Shown here: in pieces, positions 58,141-64,000 of the stretch
Numbering within the stretch: position 1 is the first letter of the stretch
Layout: each line of letters opens with the position of its first letter
The notes under the pieces: model-generated
The model's input: the letters and a program-made list of their open reading frames with translations, nothing else
Told to the model about the DNA's origin: nothing
Databases searched by the model: none
Position numbers and translations under genes: made by a program
Source: Glandiceps talaboti
Lineage: Eukaryota > Hemichordata > Enteropneusta > Spengelidae
Assembly (NCBI RefSeq): GCF_964340395.1
Contig: NC_135571.1
Coordinates: forward strand, 15,417,221 to 15,481,220
Length of the DNA stretch: 64,000 bases
Direction of reading: 5' to 3'

Positions 58141-58639
58141 TTGGTACACACATTTGTGATACCAAAGCACACCTGTCCTGAAAATATTACTAATGTAGCT
58201 TATAGTTTTAATAAGATATTGGTATATTTTCGGTACATTTACACAAGATCGTCATGGACATTAAAGGATGCCCTCAACGGTCATTTTGTGCAAGTGAAGA
58301 TATCGAACAAGTTTTTAGCACAGCGTCTGTACTCAAACACTGAGTCTATCATATTTCGAGCATTTGGTAAGTACTCATACATATTATTTATAGTGTTACT
58401 TGCAACTACATGTAAGATGAACGACTTCAACATTTGAACGTAACAAATCAAATCAATCGTCATTTTCGTCCAAAGTGCAAGGTCACACACATACGTACAA
58501 TGGTACATGTACGTACAGCATTGTGATGGATGCCATTTTCTTTAATCGATGGAGACCGAATAGATTACTTTCCATGTAATATTACAATACGAAGCGTTGT
58601 CATTATACCAAAAATATAGGTCGTGTTGTTATTGTGCCA
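58141..58639. other. Stretch between the two element parts, nothing recognised
   Basis: AT-rich single-copy sequence. A 98-codon open frame (58141-58437) shows no recognisable domain. It may be element-internal sequence. Confidence 0.4.
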
Positions 58640-58670
58640 AAAATATAGGTTATGAATGTATGTATGTATG

Positions 58671-58702
<32 letters not shown>

Positions 58703-59275
58703 AAGGAAAACATAGTTTCTCGTCAGGAAATGTTGTCTAAAGTGGTGCGACGATGCGATTATTTTTTTTTACATTCTCAACAAATGTTAATCAATCTACT
58801 TATCATTGCAGTTACTGTTCTTTATATTTAGTACTTTACAGCAGGTGTGTATGTTGGGCATGTCATGGGCTAGTTCATGATTAGTTCTGCAGTTGTCTTC
58901 ATTGAAGTGGCAATTAATGTAAGGAGAGTTACTTTTGTGTTTTCCCTTTCGTCTGCAGACTGAATTGGCTTACGGAACTGAAGAAAAAAATAACGAGGAA
59001 AGAGGGTACTTAAGTGATGGGCACTGACCAGAAACAATTTTTTTTTTGGCCTTTAAATCTCTTTCTATGATGAGTGCTATGCTACAACGTTCTATAAAGC
59101 TTCACATTACATGTTGTGGTTGGCCAGGAGATCACTAACAGCAATGGGCAAATAGCAATCAATGAGAAAAAATAACTTTTTGCGTATGTTCTGTTGTATT
59201 CCAACAAGAAATTGTCTGTAGGAACGACAAGCTCAAAACTTTGTCCTTACGGAAGCCATTCAGTTTAAATCTGGT
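58640..59275 (-). mobile_element. Fold-back dispersed element, copy 2, central part inverted
   Basis: Read on the - strand this segment matches 19145-19780: ccagatttaaactgaat, gtcgttcctacagacaatt, tgctatttgcccattgctgt, agtgatctcctggcc, gtgaagctttatagaacgtt, cagtctgcagacgaaaggg and ccactttagacaacatttcc. It ends in a (TGTA)n tract at 58655-58699. Orientation relative to the left arm (57915-58140) is opposite to copy 1. Confidence 0.7.
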
Positions 59276-60037
59276 GTGACTCTTGTTAACGAAAGTTAAT
59301 GGGAAGAGCCGATCGTGCGATCGTACCGGCCACATTTTATATGGTCGTCACCCTAATTGATTTTATCAGAATTTATGTGGAAAAGACGTCAAAAAGGTTC
59401 AAAGCTAGGCGGGATAGGCCCGACATCGTGAAACTTACATGAACGACAATCCGGAAATTGCTGATGCAATGTCACGCATTTGAGGTCAACTCTCAAGTCT
59501 CGAAGACAGCCTGGTTCAGCATGATTAGATTCATTCATTGAGGTAAAAACAAAAAGACCGATCGTCGAAAACAATTATTCAGCAATGGTTTAGTTATTTT
59601 GGAGAGATTTGTACATTTTTTCACGTGATATTTGAAACACGTGAGAGCTGTCAAGGTCAGTGCTCATCACCGTCATTGTGCAGTGCCTGTTTTAATAATT
59701 GAGTGTTGATATGCAGAAACGGGTGAATAAAACCACAGAAACAGAGTGAAGATTCTATAAAAAGCACAAGGACCGGTAAATACATTTCCCGTTGAAAGAA
59801 TGTTTTGCAGAGATAATAAAATGTTTTAAACTTTGAATGAACTTTGCTAGTTTAGTAGACCCCCAGACTTGTGTTGACGACAAGATAGTGGCACAATGTT
59901 TTGAGTCAAATTTCCAGGCAATATTACAACTGTAATGGAAGCTCACCATATGTTTATAGTCAAGTTATGAAATAAAATACTAGTACATTATACAACCAAT
60001 GTCTGAATGTGTATCCCAATTAGACATTAGATTTTTT
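59276..60037. other. Stretch without recognised features
   Basis: AT-rich single-copy sequence, slightly CpG-containing near 59300-59330 (gatcgtgcgatcg). No exon for the TMEM192-like tail was found. Confidence 0.5.
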
Positions 60038-60192
60038 TAGCACAACTGAACTGAGGTTCAGTAGTGCTATAGGGATCATCCGCCATCTGTCTGTCTCTCT
60101 GTCTCTCTGTCTCTCTCTCTGTCTCTCTCTGTCTCTCTGTCTGTCTGTCTGTCTGTCTCTGTCTCTGTCTCTCTCTCGCTCTGTGTGTGTGT

Positions 60193-60268
<76 letters not shown>

Positions 60269-61440
60269 TGTGTAAACAACTTAAAGTCAAAAACCGCTGA
60301 ACCGATTGCCAAGATATTTGGTGGTTCCATTACCTTTGGTATGTCTAGTTGGGAAATTGATCAAATCAAAGTGATTGCATCACAGGTCTTTGATTTGGGT
60401 CAAAAAATGTGATTTTTGGTCAAAAAACTTAAACTCAGAAACTACTGGGCAGATTGGTGCGAAATTTGGTGGGAACATTCTTAAGTTGTTTTATCGAAGC
60501 ATAGGGTGTTATCAATCTTAAGACCAATGTTGTTAGATTTGTGTCATCATTTGCTAAAAATCGGCTGTCTCAATTATAATGAAATTTGGACTATATAATC
60601 TTTAGGGTAATGGCTAGACCTGATTAGGTTTTGAGCCAGATCTGTTAATGTTTAATTAGAGAAATTAATTAAGCAATATCTTAAGACTGCATACTTTAAG
60701 TTCAATATAATTTAGTATATTCGTTAAACATAACAACATACATTTGTCGTATAAAATTTGGTGATGTACCTTACAGCGTTAACGAATAATTTGCATCCTT
60801 CATATTCAACATAATTTAGTACATACGCTAACCATGAGAAACACATGTCCTATCAAGTTAGTTGATGTACCTTACAGTGTTAATGAATAATTTGCATAAT
60901 TAATGATTTTTGGTAATTAGGCTATATCTTAAGACTGCATACTTCAATTTCAATACAATTTATTACATACGTTAAACATAACAGAGTGCATATCTCCTAT
61001 AAAAGTTGTTGATTTTGTTTGAAGATTTAGTGAATAATTTGCATAATTAATTATTTTCGGTAATTAGGCTATATTAAGACTGCATACTTGAATTTCAATA
61101 TAATTTAGTACATACGTTAACCATAACAAAGCAGATATGTCCTATAAAATATTTGATATAGCTTAGTCAGTTTTAATGAAAAATTTGCATAATTAATTAT
61201 TTTAGGTAACTAGGTGGTATCCTATGAAGTTTGTTCCTACAACTTTTACCTTTAATGAGTATTTTCAATAATGAACGATATTCAGTAATTAAGCAGTATC
61301 ATGCAATCTTCAAATTCCGTATAATTTGGCACATACATTAACCTAAGAAAGCACGCTTGTCCGAAAACAAAACCTGTTACCATAGTTTGTTTTTTTTAGT
61401 TTAATGAGTTATTTGCATAATTTGTGATTCCCTTACGGGA
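60038..61440 (+). mobile_element. Hairpin + microsatellite + tandem degenerate core element (~1.4 kb)
   Basis: Hairpin tagcacaactgaac (60038-60051) pairs with gttcagtagtgcta (60056-60069), one mismatch. It is followed by a CTGT/CTCT then TGTG microsatellite (60087-60268) and the same core as 1714-2050 (60270-60600). Then come about five to six degenerate copies of a 100-145-bp unit with gaataatttgcataattaat, ggtaattaggctatat, agactgcatact and acatacgtta (60650-61430). It ends at ttacgggaggcattcagttt, an end also seen at 59250-59275. Non-coding; probably a non-autonomous transposon. Confidence 0.65.
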
Positions 61441-61460
61441 GGCATTCAGTTTAAATCTGG

Positions 61461-61944
61461 TTGTACTTTACTTTATTATGATAGTCAAGATATTTTTCAT
61501 ACTCAGTCTGACTTCTTGACTTCCTGAACCTTTTTAGAAATTTATATCTATTCCTGATCATATCAAGGATCTCATCAGACATCCATGGTTCTGTTCTTTG
61601 CTTAATACAGACTTCTTTGAATGGTGCTATTGAGTCAAGAACAGACATGAAATTACATTTAAAATTTGACCATGACCGGTCCACATCAGAACAGGTTATC
61701 ACACCTGACCAGTTTATATCCTCAAGTTTTTTAACAAGTTTTTCTTTACTGTACTGCTTCAAAGAGCGGACACGTACAGAACTGTGCTTATTAATCCGAG
61801 ATCTGAAAATCTTACGTGTACAGAATATGGGCAAATGATCACTAAAACCGATAGCTAATACACCATACTGACTTATGTTTTCTTGATTGGTAACCATTAT
61901 CAAGTCTAAGGTGGATTCACTTGTTCTTGTCACTCCAGTTGGTA
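61461..61944 (-). pseudogene. Non-LTR retrotransposon fragment: endonuclease C-terminus and linker
   Basis: The - strand frame reads LPTGVTRTSESTLDLIMVTN, then YGVLAIGFSDHLPIFCTRKI (SDH carries the catalytic His of the endonuclease) and the connector TEPWMSDEILDMIRNRYKFL...YHNKVKY. Both ends are abrupt: upstream it is cut at 61945 by the 3' tail of another retrotransposon, downstream at about 61460 by the dispersed element end. It is a CR1/L2-type relic. The frame over the fragment is open, but the element cannot be functional. Confidence 0.8.
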
Positions 61945-64000
61945 AATTAATAATAATAATAATTTATTGTTTAAAGACCACTACACAAACATGTCTCAGC
62001 GGTCTGAACATTACAAAATGAGAAAGACTAGCAAAAGAACAACAACAACAAAAATCTAGCATAAAAACACAATGAATATTTTGAAAGCGTCTCTAAAACA
62101 AAATCGGATTTAAAAATTAGCAATCAATTTAAAAACATCAGCAATAGCATTGTCGGAAAATATACGTTTTAAGACTCTTCTTGAAAGGAGCAAATTTCTC
62201 AAGTAGTCGAAGCTCGAGCGGTAAACTATTCCACAGTTTAGGAGCATACACACTGAAAGCCCTGTCACCATACGTTTTAGAAGGTTGTTTTCCATGATCT
62301 TTAATAGAGAAAGGATTCAGCCTGATTCCAACACTCTTTCTCGTATTATGTAATGGATGATCGATACTGATAAGTTCGGACAAGTAGTTCGGCACTACTT
62401 CTCCTTGACGGATAATTTTGAAGATAATGCAAAGAATTTTATAAGGAACTCGCTGTTCGATTGGCAGCCAATGTAAATCCTTCAGCACTGGATTCACATC
62501 AGCTTGACGACCAATCCTCCATCTTGTCACCAATCGAGCAGCAGAGTTTTGAATATGTTGAAGTTTGTTCAATTTATATGCAGGTAGACCGAAAAACAAA
62601 CTGTTACAGTAATGTAATTTCGATGTAACAAAAGGATGAACTAATTTTTCAGCACTAGACTGGTCCAACAGTTTTCAAATTTTACTCAACCGCCAGAGTG
62701 AATGAGACGCCGCCCCCTTACAAACATAACGAATATGCTCATCCATGAGTCCAAATGAGTCAACCACCACACCAAGGTCACGCACAACAGTTGATGGAGA
62801 AATCATGGCATCACCTATTCGTACATTAATCGAACCTGACTGTGAACCAACCGCACTATTGGGGGGTGTGAACCAGACAACCTCGGTCTTACCATCATTG
62901 AGCACCAACTTATTTGTCATCATCCATTGACGAATTTCATCCACACATGCCTCTACACGTGTAACGACAGTGGGTTGAGCAAGGGTGTCACAAGCAATAT
63001 ATAACCCAGAGTCATCAGCATATATAATGGAATTTAAGCCATGACGTGTGATGATGTCCTCAATCGGAGCCATGTACAAAGCAAACAAAACAGGCCCAAG
63101 CACTGAACCCTGTGGTACACCATATTTCAGAATGCGTTCATCCGACATCATCGACTTAACAGACACTTGTTGCGTTCTACCTTTCAAAAAGGATTCAAAC
63201 CAATTTACCTTTGTATGCCAAAACGGGAACACAGCCTGCCCAAGAGAATGTTATGGTCGATGGTGTCGATTGCAGCTGACAAATCCAAAAGAACTAGAAT
63301 GACATTATGATGCTTAACATCATTTAGCATACGTAAAAGTGCAGTCTCGGTGCCATGCCCCTCACGATAAGCAGACTGAAAATGACCATATAATGAGTTA
63401 TCACACAATTAACGATTTAAACGAAAAAAGGCACATTTCTCTAAAAACTTGTCAAGGAAACTGCAATTAGATACAGGTCGATAGTTGTTCATTATATTAA
63501 AATCAAGACTAGTTTTCTTAATGAGCGGACGAACAATGGCTGTTTTGCAGTCAGTAGGGAAAACACCAGAGGAAAACGATGAATTTACAATTTGAAGCAA
63601 CACTGGGGACAATTCATTTACACATGCCTTAACCAGCTGTGTTGGAAGTGGATCTAACTGACACGTCTTAGAAGGCATTTTACTAATAATAGAAATTACA
63701 TCATCAAGACACAAAGGTTCAAAAACACAAAGCAAGTTCTGAGACGAAATTGGCTCAACATTAAAAGAACTAGTACTTTGGAGTCTTGCACGAATATCTA
63801 TTATTTTCTGTTCAAAAAAATTTGCAAAAGCAACTGGTAATTTAGATAATTCAAGGTTATTTGGGAGAATATCCGATGCAGATTTCTTTGAACAAGATAT
63901 GTCATCAACAACTCTGAAAAGTTCCTCAGTACTTGCATTTTCGATTTTACTTCGATAAAAAGACTCTCTCTTCATTGCCAGCTTTTCGTTGTACTCAGCA
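61945..64000 (-). mobile_element. CR1/L2-type non-LTR retrotransposon, reverse transcriptase and 3' end (degraded)
   Basis: Read from the right edge: linker SFYRSKIENASTEELFRVVD; RT start (LDPLPTQLVKACVNELSPVL, NNYRPVSNCSFLDKFLEK); motif A VLLDLSAAIDTIDH (expected Phe is Ile); motif B YGVPQGSVLGPVLF; motif C YADD (63011-63022); motif D NDGKTEVVWF; C-terminal region LVHPFVTSKLHYCNSLFFGL, HWLPIEQRVPYKIL and KTYGDRAFSVYAPKLWNSLP, stop at 62138. A 3' UTR and an (AAT)n tail at 61945-61965 follow, typical of L2-like ends. Lesions: in-frame TAA at 63411-63409, frameshift near 63215-63230, in-frame TGA at 62677-62675. The endonuclease lies beyond the window. It is inserted into the fragment at 61461-61944. 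Confidence 0.88.

Noticed and set aside
57194-58437. Open frames of 88-103 codons as the missing TMEM192-like C-terminal exon
   Set aside because: None shows the expected acidic and coiled tail; they overlap inverted-repeat and fold-back elements.
1-64000. tRNA, rRNA or other structured RNA genes
   Set aside because: I scanned for tRNA-like arms and conserved rRNA words and saw none that I could support.

Overview
The window is animal nuclear DNA. It has GT-AG introns, decayed CR1/L2-type non-LTR retrotransposons, MITE-like inverted-repeat elements and very long minisatellites, and no bacterial operon structure. AT-richness and the repeat styles (hairpin plus microsatellite plus tandem core elements, a decayed cellular integrase-core gene, a Rex1/CR1-like retroelement) suggest a marine invertebrate such as a hemichordate, lancelet or mollusc. 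I cannot name the species.

Only two protein-coding genes are recognised, both on the + strand and both cut by a window edge. The first is the 3' end of an anoctamin (TMEM16) gene: exons 5018-5211, 12198-12303 and 12669-12902, with the stop codon at 12900-12902. Earlier exons lie to the left. The second is a TMEM192-like lysosomal membrane protein gene: probable first exon 31816-31851, then 45430-45576, 54139-54457 and 56043-56189. Its last exon or exons are not visible and probably lie to the right. On the - strand there is one unassigned candidate terminal exon (27004-27129) and an unidentified reading frame split by a hAT-like MITE (28052-28542). A broken integrase-core gene lies at 23163-24063 (+).

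About half of the window is tandem repeat. Arrays of 20, 34, 44, 48, 33, 37, 24, 30, 37, 42 and 37 bp units fill most of the introns and the anoctamin 3' flank, so the exons sit as small islands within tens to hundreds of bases of array edges. The 24-bp array (32105-41176) has a nested higher-order structure (offsets of about 436, 710 and 2864 bp) and replaces the 3' part of a CR1/Rex1-like retrotransposon (41177-42589, -). Two arrays carry sense-strand RNA-processing signals in every unit: AATAAA in the 20-bp array and AG/GTGAGT in the 42-bp array. The long reading frames over these arrays arise from the repeat periodicity, not from genes.

Other mobile DNA includes several families built as a 5' hairpin, a microsatellite and a degenerate tandem core (1141-2090, 5969-6664, 24084-24190, 42695-43100, 60038-61440). 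There is also a fold-back family (18870-19790 and 57915-59275), six MITE-like inverted-repeat elements, and nested CR1/L2 retrotransposon pieces at the right end (61461-64000, -). A 64-bp perfect palindrome without a spacer lies at 22348-22411.
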